DNA of 64,000 nucleotides from the NCBI GenBank assembly GCA_963169565.1, contig CAUJDI010000056.1, positions 42,832 through 106,831 on the forward strand, in the 5' to 3' direction. Shown here in pieces: positions 34,727 to 45,328 of the stretch. Below the pieces are notes generated by a model. That model saw only the letters and a program-made list of their open reading frames with translations, was not told the DNA's origin and did not search any database. Position 1 is the first letter of the stretch; the number at the start of each line of letters is the position of its first letter. Both the position numbers and the translations under genes were made by a program. The stretch is from Bacillota bacterium. Its GTDB lineage: Bacteria; Bacillota; Clostridia; Christensenellales; Aristaeellaceae.

Positions 34727-34754
34727 AGAATAACAGAGATGACGGATCTGTCAA
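34727..34754 (-). promoter_or_regulatory. Promoter of the lysine transporter operon
   Basis: TTGACA (34754-34749) and TATTCT (34732-34727) with a 16-base spacer on the minus strand; transcription would begin just before the aptamer. Confidence 0.7.
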
Positions 34755-35000
34755 GCCTTTTGCCTAAAAGTGAGGCAGAATAACAGGAAAGCAAGGAAAA
34801 CAAAAGGAAAACGGGGGATCTGCTCCCTCGTGCCCGGGTCTGCCGCATTATGCCTTGATCCCAGAAAGCGTTGATCTATATGACAATTTGGCAGATAAAC
34901 GCCCTGGCGCCGCTGCGCGGGGCAGGTTTGCATTTATTCTGTACCCGTCCCGCACCGCGTTCATTTTCCCTTGAGCGGATCCCGGCATCCCCCTCGCGGT
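34755..35000. other. Intergenic DNA between two minus-strand ABC operons
   Basis: No gene was recognised. The stretch is moderately A/T-rich near 34760-34820 and shows no clear terminator for the operon that ends at 35001. Confidence 0.4.
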
Positions 35001-36886
35001 TCACCCGGCCTGCCTGAGCCCCAGGCGGGTCAGGATCCTGTCCCTGCGTTTCCTGCGTTTCTCCCTGGCCGCAAGCCGCTCGCCCAGGTCCCGCGCGCCC
35101 ACGCCGTAGACCAGGTAGAGGATGAGGCCGGAGAGCAGCATGATGAACACCGTGGAGGCGGCGCGGCGGCCGGAGGCGTTGACGTTGTAGCCGTACAGCC
35201 CCTCCTCCCTGGTCATGGCCTGCATCACCATCGCGTAGCTGGTGCCGTAGGAGGAGGCGAAGGTGGCGGACATGTCGAACTCGGTGAACAGGGCGTTGAA
35301 ATTGAGCGCGAACACCGCCAGCACGCTGGGCAGCACGATGGGCAGCTTGATCCTCAGCATCGTTGTCAGCCCGCCGGCGCCCAGGTTGCGCGCGGCGTCC
35401 TCCAGCTCGTCGTCGATGGCATAGAAGGCCGCCTTGATCATGCGCAGGGAGAAGGGCAGCTTGACCACCGTATAGGCGATGATGATCAGCAGGCGAACGT
35501 TCTCCGCGTAGTAGAGGTTCGCGTTGCCCACGTACCAGATGTCATTGCTGTTGAAGTAGGTGCGGTAGGAATAGCAGATGAGGATGGTGGGCAGCAGCCA
35601 GGGGAAGAGCAGGGCGTATTCCAGCACCGCGCCCTTCTTCCTGTGCTTGAAGATGTAGTTGACGGCGACGACGACGATGACGCAGGCCAGCGCCGCCGCC
35701 AGGGCGGAGAGGATGAAGCTGGTCCTGATGCCGCCCAGGGTATCGGCGTTGGAGAACACGCCGCTCACCGCGCCCTCGCGCACCCGGTAGACGCCCCTGG
35801 AGGTCAGGTAGGAGTAGTCCTCCTTCCCGAAGAAGTTCAGGAAGGTCCAGTTCCCAAGGTCCAGCGTCTTCATGCGGATGGCGCCGTAGGTCTGGAAGGA
35901 GAAGATGATGATCATGACCACCGGGGTCATGTAGACGATGAACAGGAGGTAGGCGTAGATGTGCGCGAAGACGTTGGCCACCTTATTGTCGATCTTCTGC
36001 TTGACCAGCTTAGCCTTGGTCTTGGACACGGACAGGTAATGCCCCCTGCGCTCATAGGCGGAGAGGATGGTCAGCAGCACGATGGTGAACACCGCCAGGA
36101 TGATGGACAGCAGGGCGGCGCGCGCCTGGGGGAAGGCCTCGTCTGCGACGGAGGACCCGGCCAGGCGGACGATCTCCGGGTTGATGGAGTCATAGCCCAG
36201 CAGCGTGGGCGCGGACATGGCGCACAGTCCGGTGATGAAGGTCATGATGGTGAGGGAGAACAGCGTGGGAATGAGCGTGGGGAAAACGACCTTGAACAGG
36301 ACCTTCAGCGGCCTGGCGCCCAGGTTGCGCGCCGCTTCCACCGTGTTGTAGTCGATGTTCCGGATGGCGTTGCGCAAAAAGAGCATGTGGTTGCTGGTGG
36401 TGGCAAACGTCATGGTGAACATGACGGCGCTGAAGCCGGAGAACCAGTTCCTGTTCATCCCCGGGAATGCATTGGCCAGCGCGGTGGTCAGGATCCCGTT
36501 GTTGTCATAGAGGAAGAGGTAGCCGGTCACCAGGGCCACGCCGCTGTAGATCAGCGTGGTCATGTACCCCATGCGCAGGATCTTCGCTCCCCTGATGTCA
36601 AAGTATTCCGTCAGCAGCACGATGGATATGCCCACGACGTTGGCGGTGACGACCAGGCCCACGGCCAGCTTCAGCGAATTGAGCACGTAGGTGCCCATGT
36701 TCCCCGCGAAGAAGAAGCGGATGACCGCCCAGGGGTCCGTCCCGCCCGAGGCGGTCTTCGTGCTGAAGATCTGCGTGAGCGTGTTGATGTTGGGCAGGAT
36801 CATGAAGCCCAGGAACAGGTAGATGAACAGCCCGAATCCGAAGAGCCTGAAGATCTGCCCGGGCTTGAGCCATTTGGCAACGCTTT

Positions 36887-36890
<4 letters not shown>
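35001..36890 (-). CDS. ABC transporter permease, duplicated (FbpB-like)
   Basis: A 629-residue permease in which two six-helix BPD domains are fused, as in FbpB/SfuB iron and some phosphonate or thiamine transporters. Each half has an EAA loop: EAARNLGARPLKVLFKVVFPTLIPTLFSL in the first and DAARNLGAGGLTTMLRIKLPIVLPSVLAV in the second. It starts with GTG in a four-base overlap with the ATPase stop. The substrate could be ferric iron, but 2-aminoethylphosphonate or a polyamine cannot be excluded. Confidence 0.88.
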
Positions 36891-37918
<1,028 letters not shown>

Positions 37919-37966
37919 GGCTGTCTCCCGCTTTCTTCAGCATCGGTCTTCGGGGGATGATACCAG

Positions 37967-37996
37967 TTTGGCGGGCCGTATGACCGGCCCGCCAAA
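37967..37996 (-). terminator. Strong hairpin between the binding-protein and ATPase genes
   Basis: Perfect 12-base-pair stem (37967-37978 with 37985-37996), six-base loop, directly after the binding-protein stop on the minus strand. No T-run follows, so partial termination or messenger protection is more likely than full termination. Confidence 0.75.
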
Positions 37997-38028
37997 CGGC
38001 ATGGTTGATGATAAGGTGTTCCCGGCCC

Positions 38029-39228
38029 TTATTTCTTCTGGGTCAGGGTCGCCCAGTCCAGGGTGTCCCAGGCCGGCTCCTTCACGGCGCTGCCGGCGTC
38101 GGCCCAGTAGAAGCCCAGGTTGGTCATGATGTTGGTCCACTGGCTGGAATGCGCGGCCACGTATTCAGCATAGTTCATGTCCGTGCCCTCGACCGGGGCC
38201 AGCGCGAAGTTCTTCAGCTGATAGATGGCAGGGATGCCGTCGGGATAGAGCATATCGGCGGCCTTCACGTTGCAGGGATACGAGTCGAACTCTTCGCCCC
38301 ATTCCGCCTGCAGCTCGGCGGAGCCGAACCATTCGGCGAAGGCCTTGACAGCCTCGGTCTGCTCTTCCGTGCGGTTCTGCTTGTCCAGGATGCCGATGTA
38401 CTCGGCGATGTAGTAGGTGCCGTCCTCGATGTCCACCAGCGCCCAGTTTTCAGGTTCCAGCGCGCCCTTCAGCGGATTGGCGGAGCCTTCGGCGGCGGCG
38501 TCGATCTTGCCGTAGAGGGAGGAGGAGTAGAAGGTCGACACCTGCACGTCGCCGCGGTTGAGCGCGTCAAATCCGTAGTTGTCACCTGTGAAGATGCCGT
38601 TCTCGCAGTACTTCCACAGCGTCTTCCAGCCGTCCAGGCTGATGCCGCCGGCCGGGGAGGCCGGATCCACGAAAGCGTAGAGCATGGCGCTGTTGATGTT
38701 GGAGTTGGTGGTGCCGCCCACCTTGCCCTGGCGGTACCAGGTGTAGCCGCAGTCGACGATATCCGCCCAATGCTTGAAGCTGAGCTTCTCGCCCTTGGTG
38801 CCCAGGTCGTCGTTTCGGTAGAGCATCAGAACGTTCTGGATGACCAGCCCGTAGGCCTGGCCGGGATAAGCGTATGCCCCGACGTCAGCCGCCCAGGACG
38901 GCGTCCATTCGACCAGTTTCAGGTTCTCATATCCGCCGTTCACCACCTGGCTCCAGCGGGTCTCGTTGAGGCCGAAGAGCACGTCCCCGTCCTTGTTCTC
39001 GTTGGCCGCCTGGATGGCCGCCGTGTCGCCGGAGATGACGGAGTTGTCATCCAGGGAGATGGTGAAGCCCGCTGCCGCCGCGGCCTGTTTCAGCCAGGTC
39101 GTGCGCTCAGTGGAGTTGGAGTTGGAGTAGATGCGGATGGTATAGCCGGAATAGTCTTTGGCCAGCGCCGTGCCCGTCAGGGACAGGATCAGCACTGCCG
39201 CCAGCAGGATGGAAAAAGCCTTTTTCAT
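38029..39228 (-). CDS. Extracellular solute-binding protein, Fe3+/phosphonate/polyamine type
   Basis: A 399-residue family 1 binding protein, first gene of its operon. AAAAGGAGGG precedes the ATG; signal peptide MKKAFSILLAAVLILSLTGTALA ends in a signal peptidase I site with no lipobox cysteine. The mature part starts KDYSGYTIRIYSNSNSTERTTWLKQAAAAAGFTI and looks like the AfuA/FbpA and phosphonate-binding group (AAIQAANENKDGDVLFGLNETRW, VIQNVLMLYRNDD). Iron-ligand tyrosine pairs are not clearly recognisable, so the ligand is left open. Confidence 0.85.
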   Translation of the reverse strand: MKKAFSILLAAVLILSLTGTALAKDYSGYTIRIYSNSNSTERTTWLKQAAAAAGFTISLDDNSVISGDTAAIQAANENKDGDVLFGLNETRWSQVVNGGYENLKLVEWTPSWAADVGAYAYPGQAYGLVIQNVLMLYRNDDLGTKGEKLSFKHWADIVDCGYTWYRQGKVGGTTNSNINSAMLYAFVDPASPAGGISLDGWKTLWKYCENGIFTGDNYGFDALNRGDVQVSTFYSSSLYGKIDAAAEGSANPLKGALEPENWALVDIEDGTYYIAEYIGILDKQNRTEEQTEAVKAFAEWFGSAELQAEWGEEFDSYPCNVKAADMLYPDGIPAIYQLKNFALAPVEGTDMNYAEYVAAHSSQWTNIMTNLGFYWADAGSAVKEPAWDTLDWATLTQKK

Positions 39229-39259
39229 GTGGGACCCTCCTTTTCAATTTGCCGAACTC

Positions 39260-39288
39260 ATTATATCCATAGGAAGCCCCCGGTTCAA
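39260..39288 (-). promoter_or_regulatory. Promoter of the Fe3+/phosphonate-type ABC operon
   Basis: TTGAAC (39288-39283), 17-base spacer, TATAAT (39265-39260) on the minus strand, 32 bases before the ATG at 39228. Confidence 0.8.
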
Positions 39289-39467
39289 TGGGTTTGACAA
39301 ATTCGCGCAATTTTCCGGATGTACAGAAAAGATGCCGTCCGCCTTGAAGAAATATTTCTCAGCTATCCGCGCGTCAGGGAAAACAGGAGTAAAATACTGC
39401 CGATCATACGTCATCGCCCTCCCCTCTCCCTCGCGCGCGGCATGGGGCCATCCCCGGAAAGGCAGAT

Positions 39468-40118
39468 ATGAAAAAGGAACGCTTCTTCAGGCTTCTGGCC
39501 CTGGCGGAGCTGGCCGCGGCGATAGCGGCGATCCTGCTGGATCTCCTGCTCCCCACCCTCGTGGTCCTGGCGCTGATGACGGTTTCCCTGCTTCTTCGTC
39601 GGGAAAGCCTCTCCTCCCTGGGATTCCGAAAATTTGCCCCCCGCCTCATCCTCTCGGCCTTCCTGCTCGCATTGTTCTGGACGATGGTGGATTTCGGGCT
39701 GATCCTGCCGCTGCTCAACCGGCTGACCGGCGGAGCAAGGAAACTGGCCGCCTATGAGACCCTCAGGGGGGACACGGCCCAGCTGCTGGGCCTGCTGGCC
39801 CTGGGCTGGACGCTGGCGGCACTGGGCGAGGAGACCGTCTACCGGGGCTACCTTCCCTCACGGATCACTGCCCTCATCGGGAACAGTACCGCAGGCAGGG
39901 CTCTGGCCGTCATGATCCCCTGCGTGCTCTTCGGCCTCGCGCACCGCGAACAGGGGGTGACCGGCGTCGCGGTCACGGTGCTGGACGCGCTGTTCTTCAC
40001 CTGGGTAAGGTCCCGGAACGGCGGGAACATCTGGGCTTCCGTGCTCACCCACGGCTTTCTGAACACGATCGGGATCACGGTCTTCTTTTTCACCGGCCCG
40101 CTCTACGGGCTCTGGTAA
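39468..40118 (+). CDS. CPBP-family intramembrane glutamic endopeptidase (Abi/Rce1-like)
   Basis: A 216-residue membrane protease with about six helices. The three catalytic motifs of the family are intact: EETVYR (Glu121, Glu122, Arg126), FGLAHR with His159, and HGFLN with His195 and Asn199. These enzymes cleave near membrane surfaces and are often linked to bacteriocin immunity or processing; nothing of that kind is next to it. It stands alone between two minus-strand ABC operons and is closed by a strong hairpin. Confidence 0.85.
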   Translation: MKKERFFRLLALAELAAAIAAILLDLLLPTLVVLALMTVSLLLRRESLSSLGFRKFAPRLILSAFLLALFWTMVDFGLILPLLNRLTGGARKLAAYETLRGDTAQLLGLLALGWTLAALGEETVYRGYLPSRITALIGNSTAGRALAVMIPCVLFGLAHREQGVTGVAVTVLDALFFTWVRSRNGGNIWASVLTHGFLNTIGITVFFFTGPLYGLW

Positions 40119-40135
40119 GACTCTCCCATCAATGA

Positions 40136-40161
40136 ACCGGCGCGGCCAGAGCCGCGCCGGT
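40136..40161. terminator. Terminator hairpin between convergent CPBP and nucleoside-transport genes
   Basis: accggcgcggc (40136-40146), loop caga, gccgcgccggt (40151-40161): perfect 11-base-pair stem in the 76-base gap between two converging transcription units; T-runs are weak on both sides. Confidence 0.75.
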
Positions 40162-40194
40162 CATATTCAGCGGGAAAAGACGCCGTTATCGCGC

Positions 40195-41181
40195 CTACCG
40201 CATGCCCTTGTCGTAGGGGATGCCCTCTGCCTTGGGCGCGCGGGATTTTTTGCTGGAGAGGATCAGAACGATCATGGTAACGACATAGGGCAGCATCATG
40301 TAGATGTACTCGCTGGAGGCGATGCCTTTGAACTGCGGCAGGAAGGGGATGGAGCTGGAATAGGAACCCAGGATCTTGAAGAAGGCGAACAGCAGCGAGG
40401 CCAGGAAAATGTTCAGCGGCTTCCAGTTACCGAAGATCATCACCGCCAGGGCCAGGAAACCGTAGCCCGCCACCTGGCTCTGGAAACCGCTGCCTGCGGC
40501 CAGGGTGAAGGCCAGGCCGCCGATGCCGCCCAGGAAACCGGAGATGAGCACGCCGATGTAGCGCATTTTATACACGTTGATGCCCACAGAGTCCGCCGCC
40601 TGGGGATGCTCGCCGCAGGAGCGCAGCCTGAGCCCCAGCCGTGTCCGGTAGAGCACCAGAATGCTTGCCAGCAGCAGCAGCAGCGCAGCGGGCGTGGTCA
40701 GATAGAAGGACTTGAACAGGAAACGGGGGAGGAAGGTGCTGATGTCTGTGACCCCGATGGATTCCGCGCTGATACGCGTCCAGGTGGGGATGAAGATGGT
40801 GGTGTTGCCCTGCCCCTGGATGGCCCAGGTAAGTACGATGGCGAAAGCGGGTGCCAGCATGTTCAGGGCGACGCCGCCGATGGTCTGGTTGGCCTTCAGG
40901 TTGATGGAAGCGAAGGCCAGCAGAGCGGAGTAGACCATACCGGAAACACTGGCGATCAGGATCGCCAGCAGCATCGAAAGCTGGGGGTTCGCCGGCCCAA
41001 AGCCGGACTTGTCCACGGCGCTCAGGAACAGGCAGCTGACCAGGGCACCCACGATCATAATGCCTTCCAGCGCGATGTTGATGATGCCGGAACGCTCCGA
41101 GAACATTCCGCCCAGGGCCACCAGGATCAGCGGGACCGCGAAGAGCACTGTGGCGTTTAAGATGTCAGCCAGGATGATCAC
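40195..41181 (-). CDS. Nucleoside-type ABC transporter permease (YufQ/NupC type)
   Basis: A 328-residue permease with about nine helices, of the BPD_transp_2 family used for nucleosides and ribose. Recognisable stretches are MFSERSGIINIALEGIMIVGALVS, ASINLKANQTIGGVALNMLAPAFAIVLTW, GLRLRSCGEHPQAADSVGINVYKMRYIGVLISGFLGGIGGLAFT and GFLALAVMIFGNWKP. The GTG start overlaps the preceding stop by four bases. Last gene of the operon headed by the BMP-type binding protein. Confidence 0.9.
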   Translation of the reverse strand: MIILADILNATVLFAVPLILVALGGMFSERSGIINIALEGIMIVGALVSCLFLSAVDKSGFGPANPQLSMLLAILIASVSGMVYSALLAFASINLKANQTIGGVALNMLAPAFAIVLTWAIQGQGNTTIFIPTWTRISAESIGVTDISTFLPRFLFKSFYLTTPAALLLLLASILVLYRTRLGLRLRSCGEHPQAADSVGINVYKMRYIGVLISGFLGGIGGLAFTLAAGSGFQSQVAGYGFLALAVMIFGNWKPLNIFLASLLFAFFKILGSYSSSIPFLPQFKGIASSEYIYMMLPYVVTMIVLILSSKKSRAPKAEGIPYDKGMR

Positions 41182-42323
41182 GCGCTTTCACCTCCGTTCG
41201 CGTTGGGTTTGTCCTCGGGAGCCTCAACCGTTTCCAGGACCTGCTGACGGCGCTTCTTTGCGTGGCCCAGCAACTCGCGCATCAGGAGAGAAAAGGCGCT
41301 CAGGTAGATGATGGCCGCAATGATGATGTCGATCATCTCCCGGGCGAACTCCGGCTGCATCGCGTCGCCGCCAACCTGGATATAGGAAATGAACAGCGCC
41401 GAGAATATTGTCCCTATGGGATGGGAGGCTGCCAGCATCGCCACCGGGATGCCGTTGAAACCCATCGCCGACAGTTCCTTGCCCAGGGTGAGCTGCACGG
41501 TGCCGGACAGGTAGTACAGCCCGCCGCCCAGCCCTGCCAGCGCTCCGGCGATCACCATGGACTGGATGATCGCGCGCCGGGGGTTGATGCCGGCGTACTG
41601 GCTTGCATTGCGGTTGAACCCGCAGGCCTTGAGCTCATATCCGAAGGTGGTCTTCTGCAGGATGAACCAAATAATAACAGCGACGATCACAGTGATGAAG
41701 ATGGCGATGTTCATGCCGTTGAATTTCATCAGCTTGTCCATGCCCAGTTTTGGCAGGATGGCGTCCAGGTTGGCCTTGGCCAGGGCTGCGGTGCGCTCCT
41801 TGCTCACGTCGCCCCAGGCGCTGGCCAGCATCACCGGGTTATTGTAGGTCAGCACGTTGACGGTGAACAGCCCGATCCAGTTGAACATGATGGAGGTGAT
41901 GACCTCGTTGACGTTGAACAGCGCCTTGCAGATGCCGGGGATGGCGCCCCAGACCGCGCCGCCGAGGATGCCCAGCAGCAGGCACATCGGCCAGGACAGC
42001 TGCCAGGAAATCGCACCGGTCAGAGCCAGAAAAGCCCCCATGGTAAACTGCCCGGAGGCGCCGATGTTGAATAACCCCGTCTTGAACGCGAAACCGACCG
42101 AAAGTCCGGTCATCATCAGGGGCGCCGCGGTGTAGAGCACCTTGGCCAGGCGGGGGGTGCTGCGCACGCCGGTGAGCAGAATATTCAGGAACCCGTTCCC
42201 AGCCTTGGCGGGGTTGAAGATGAGCAGCAGGATGAAGCCGAAAAGCAGGCCCGCGAGGGTGGATACGACAGAGGCGATAAGGGAATCCATCCCCCTGAAG
42301 GAAAAGCGGCGTTTCTTCGTCAT
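41178..42323 (-). CDS. Nucleoside-type ABC transporter permease (YufP/NupB type)
   Basis: A 381-residue partner permease of the same family, with about nine helices (LAGLLFGFILLLIFNPAKAGNGFLNILLTGV, LSVGFAFKTGLFNIGASGQFTMGAFLAL, FGYELKACGFNRNASQYAGINPRRAIIQSMVIAGALAGLGGGLYYL). It overlaps the ATPase gene upstream and the second permease gene downstream by four bases each, so the three proteins are made together as one uptake complex. Confidence 0.9.
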   Translation of the reverse strand: MTKKRRFSFRGMDSLIASVVSTLAGLLFGFILLLIFNPAKAGNGFLNILLTGVRSTPRLAKVLYTAAPLMMTGLSVGFAFKTGLFNIGASGQFTMGAFLALTGAISWQLSWPMCLLLGILGGAVWGAIPGICKALFNVNEVITSIMFNWIGLFTVNVLTYNNPVMLASAWGDVSKERTAALAKANLDAILPKLGMDKLMKFNGMNIAIFITVIVAVIIWFILQKTTFGYELKACGFNRNASQYAGINPRRAIIQSMVIAGALAGLGGGLYYLSGTVQLTLGKELSAMGFNGIPVAMLAASHPIGTIFSALFISYIQVGGDAMQPEFAREMIDIIIAAIIYLSAFSLLMRELLGHAKKRRQQVLETVEAPEDKPNANGGESA

Positions 42324-43861
42324 GCCCTCACCCCCTCTCGTTCCATCCTCTTTGCGCCGGCCATGTACAGGCCCAGTTCCTGCACGCTCACTTCATGCGG
42401 CCTGAACTCGCCCACAATCTCGCCCTCGTACATCACCAGGATGCGGTCAGACACGTTCATCACCTCTTCCAGCTCCAGGCTGACAAGCAGTACAGCGCGC
42501 ATTTCGTCCCGCGCGCGCACGATCTGGGAATGGATGTATTCGATCGCGCCCACGTCCAACCCGCGGGTGGGCTGCACCGCAACCAGCAGGTCCCGCCCCA
42601 GATCCATCTCCCGGGCCACAATGGCCTTTTGCTGGTTTCCGCCGGACATGCTGCGCGTAAAGGTATCCGGTCCTTCCCCTGCGCGCACGTCGTACTGGGC
42701 GATCAGTTTTTCCGCATAGGCCCTTACCTCGTTCCCGCGGATGACCCCCCGGTTCTGGAATGCGCCTTCCCAGTAGCGCTGCAGCACCAGGTTGTCCTGC
42801 AGTGTGAAATCTAGGATCAGTCCGTGTTTGTGCCGGTCCTCCGGGATGTGGCTCATGCCGGCGACCGAACGCCCGCGCACCGTAGCCTGGGAAATATCCC
42901 TGCCCTTGAGCGTGACCTGCCCGCCGGAAATTTTCTCAAGCCCGGTCAGCGCGGAGACGAATTCCGTCTGCCCGTTGCCTTCAATGCCCGCCAGGCAGAC
43001 GATTTCTCCCCGGCGCACGCTGAAGGACACGTCCTTAACTGCGTTCTTTTTGTGCAATTTGGAGGGTACGGTGACGCCCTTCACCTTCAGCACGGTCTCT
43101 CCGGGTTCCAGGTTCTTCTTGTCGACTGTGAAGCTGATCTCGCGCCCTACCATCAGACGGGAGAGTTTGTGCGTGTCGGTGTCCCCAATGTTTACCGTGC
43201 CCATCAGCCTGCCTTTTCTCAGCACCGTGCAGCGATCGGCCACCGCCATGATTTCGTTGAGTTTATGGGTGATGAAAAGGATGGATTTTCCTTCCCTGGC
43301 GAAGGAGCGCATGATGCCCATCAGCTCGTCGATCTCCTGCGGGGTGAGCACGGCGGTCGGCTCGTCAAAGATGAGGATCTCGTTGTCCCGGTAGAGCATC
43401 TTGAGGATCTCCACCCGCTGCTGCATACCAACGGAGATATCCTCGATGCGCGCGTCCGGGTCTACCTTCAGTCCGTAGTTCTCTGACAGAGCCATCACTC
43501 TCTTGCGCGCCTCATCCTTCCTCAGCAGCCCCAGGCGCGTGGTTTCCGCGCCCAGGATGATGTTTTCCAGGACGGTGAAAACCTCCACCAGCTTGAAATG
43601 CTGGTGGACCATGCCGATCTTCAGTGCGTTGGCATCATTGGGGCTGTTGATTCTGACCTCTTTCCCATTCATCAGGATCCGTCCCCGATCCGGCTGGTAG
43701 AGGCCGAACAGCACGCTCATCAGCGTACTCTTGCCCGCGCCGTTCTCGCCCAACAGCGCGTGGATCTCACCGCGGCGCAACTGTAGGTTCACGTCATCGT
43801 TGGCCCTCACCCCCGGGAAATCCTTGGTGATACCCAGCATTTCGATCACGAAATCGTCCAT
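42320..43861 (-). CDS. Nucleoside-type ABC transporter ATPase, two nucleotide-binding domains (YufO/NupA type)
   Basis: A 513-residue fused ATPase as in ribose and nucleoside importers. The first domain has Walker A GENGAGKST, signature ISVGMQQRVEILKML and Walker B ILIFDEPTAVLTPQEI; the second has a weaker P-loop GIEGNGQTE, signature MSGGNQQKAIVAREM and VQPTRGLDVGAIEYIHSQI. The degenerate second P-loop is normal for the family. GGAGGG precedes the ATG. It follows the binding-protein gene after a 180-base gap with a terminator-like hairpin. Confidence 0.92.
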   Translation of the reverse strand: MDDFVIEMLGITKDFPGVRANDDVNLQLRRGEIHALLGENGAGKSTLMSVLFGLYQPDRGRILMNGKEVRINSPNDANALKIGMVHQHFKLVEVFTVLENIILGAETTRLGLLRKDEARKRVMALSENYGLKVDPDARIEDISVGMQQRVEILKMLYRDNEILIFDEPTAVLTPQEIDELMGIMRSFAREGKSILFITHKLNEIMAVADRCTVLRKGRLMGTVNIGDTDTHKLSRLMVGREISFTVDKKNLEPGETVLKVKGVTVPSKLHKKNAVKDVSFSVRRGEIVCLAGIEGNGQTEFVSALTGLEKISGGQVTLKGRDISQATVRGRSVAGMSHIPEDRHKHGLILDFTLQDNLVLQRYWEGAFQNRGVIRGNEVRAYAEKLIAQYDVRAGEGPDTFTRSMSGGNQQKAIVAREMDLGRDLLVAVQPTRGLDVGAIEYIHSQIVRARDEMRAVLLVSLELEEVMNVSDRILVMYEGEIVGEFRPHEVSVQELGLYMAGAKRMEREGVRA

Positions 43862-44002
43862 GTCACGCCCTCCCGGTTCCCGTTTTGGCGTTCGGGCCGT
43901 ACGAATGCCGCCGGCCGCGTATCGATTGTTTCATTTATACCATAATAAGCCTGTTTTTTCCATCGCGGGAACTGAACCACGCAAGGCTTGAGAATAATAA
44001 TA

Positions 44003-44022
44003 GCCGGGGGATGTCCCCCGGC
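44003..44022 (-). terminator. Terminator-like hairpin between the BMP gene and the rest of its operon
   Basis: gccggggg (44003-44010), loop atgt, cccccggc (44015-44022), followed on the minus strand by the T-rich TATTATTATTCT. It would let the binding protein be made in excess over the membrane parts. Confidence 0.8.
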
Positions 44023-44041
44023 CAAAGTCCTCAGATAAATC

Positions 44042-45088
44042 TTAGTTCTGGTAATCCACCGCCGCATTGGTGACCACGGGCTGTACGTCGATCGCCGGGC
44101 TCACCACAAGGGCGCCGCTTTTGAGCTGCTCAAGCACTGCATTGTACTCTTCCACCGTGAACTTGGCGAACCGCCAGGATCCCGCTTCTGTGGGAAGGCC
44201 CACTGCATCGTCCTTGGCGCCAAAAGTCGCTGTAACGCCCTGCATGCTCTCAGGCATCACGCCACCGTTGTCATAGATCGCCCTCAGGGACAGCGTGATG
44301 AACTTGGTCAGCGCTTTCATGGCGCTGGTGAGGACGCGGGGGCTTACGTAACTCTGGTCCACGTCCACGCCGATGACCTGTTTATTGGCCTCTTCAGCCG
44401 CGGCTACCAATGAAAGGTAAATGCCCCCGCCGCAGGCAAACACGACTTCAGTGCCTTCGGTGAACCAGCTGCCCATCTTGTTCTTGATGTCGTCCGTCGG
44501 CCAGAACACGTCGCTGTACCAGTACTTGATCTCAACCTGGATGTCCAGTTCCTTGGCAGCTGCGTCAGCGCCCTGCACAAAGCCGAAGCCGTAGCGGACG
44601 ACAGCGGGGACCGCCATGCCGCCCAGGAAGCCCAGCTTGGTATAGCCGTCTTTGACCGCCGCGTAGCCGGCCAGGTAACCCGCCTGTTCCTCTTGGTAAA
44701 GGATGGAATAGGTGTTCTTGGCAGCAACGCCGGCCGGAGGGGTGTCAACCAGGATGAAGTTCACTTCAGGATAAAGATCCTGCGCCAGACCCATGGCGTC
44801 CGCGAACAGATAGCCGGGAGTCAGAACCACTTTGGCGCCCTTTTCAATCGCGGTCACAATGGTTTCCAGGCGAGCGTCGACACTGTCTTCGCTGGGCTGG
44901 TAGTAGGCGTAGGTCTTGCCGGTTTCAGCGGCAAAATCCTTGATGCCCTGGTAAGAATACTGGTTGAAGCTCTGGTCGTCGATGTTGCCTACGTCCGTCA
45001 CCAGCGCGAGTTCGTAGGTTCCCTCGGCCAAGCCCGCGATCGGCAGGGCCAGCGCGAGGATAAGGGCAAGTGCGAGCAGTTTCCTCAT
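44042..45088 (-). CDS. BMP-family substrate-binding protein (nucleoside uptake)
   Basis: A 348-residue basic membrane protein (BMP/PnrA/Med) family receptor for purine nucleosides. ATG at 45088 with GGAGG before it; signal peptide MRKLLALALILALALPIAGLA without a lipobox cysteine. The mature part begins GTYELALVTDVGNIDDQSFNQYSYQGIKDFA, a typical BMP signature with the ligand-contacting DxGxxDDxSFN, and later GFLGGMAVPAVVRYGFGFVQGADAA. First gene of the operon with the fused ATPase and two permeases. Confidence 0.92.
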   Translation of the reverse strand: MRKLLALALILALALPIAGLAEGTYELALVTDVGNIDDQSFNQYSYQGIKDFAAETGKTYAYYQPSEDSVDARLETIVTAIEKGAKVVLTPGYLFADAMGLAQDLYPEVNFILVDTPPAGVAAKNTYSILYQEEQAGYLAGYAAVKDGYTKLGFLGGMAVPAVVRYGFGFVQGADAAAKELDIQVEIKYWYSDVFWPTDDIKNKMGSWFTEGTEVVFACGGGIYLSLVAAAEEANKQVIGVDVDQSYVSPRVLTSAMKALTKFITLSLRAIYDNGGVMPESMQGVTATFGAKDDAVGLPTEAGSWRFAKFTVEEYNAVLEQLKSGALVVSPAIDVQPVVTNAAVDYQN

Positions 45089-45137
45089 GAATGGTTCCTC
45101 CTTCAGATTTTTAAAAAACTGTTTCCAAGATGTTTTA

Positions 45138-45166
45138 AGTATACCCCTCGGGGGATTTTTAATCAA
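45138..45166 (-). promoter_or_regulatory. Promoter of the nucleoside ABC operon, palindromic spacer
   Basis: TTGATT (45166-45161), 17-base spacer and TATACT (45143-45138) on the minus strand. The spacer contains the short palindrome CCCCGAGGGG, a possible operator. Confidence 0.75.
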
Positions 45167-45244
45167 GTGATTCTGCCTGTCAGCGGACAGAAATAACTTC
45201 GCCCCCGGCTTGCAATGAGATCATGAAAACAGAGGAAGCCTGCC

Positions 45245-45328
45245 ATGCTCAGCCATTCCTACCAGAATCGGCGACTGGGCGCCCGCTTCGTCCTGTTCAT
45301 CCACTGGGGCCTTTACGACGTCCCGGCT
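45245..45328 (+). pseudogene. Remnant of an alpha-L-fucosidase-like (GH29) gene
   Basis: An ATG with GAGGAAG before it opens a frame whose first 28 residues read SYQNRRLGARFVLFIHWGLYDVPAE, the start typical of GH29 alpha-L-fucosidases (RFGxFIHWGLYxxP). After about position 45330 the similarity stops in all frames and the frame runs on into sequence with no protein character, so most of the gene is deleted. The sequence from here to 45618 holds no other recognisable gene. Confidence 0.55.
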
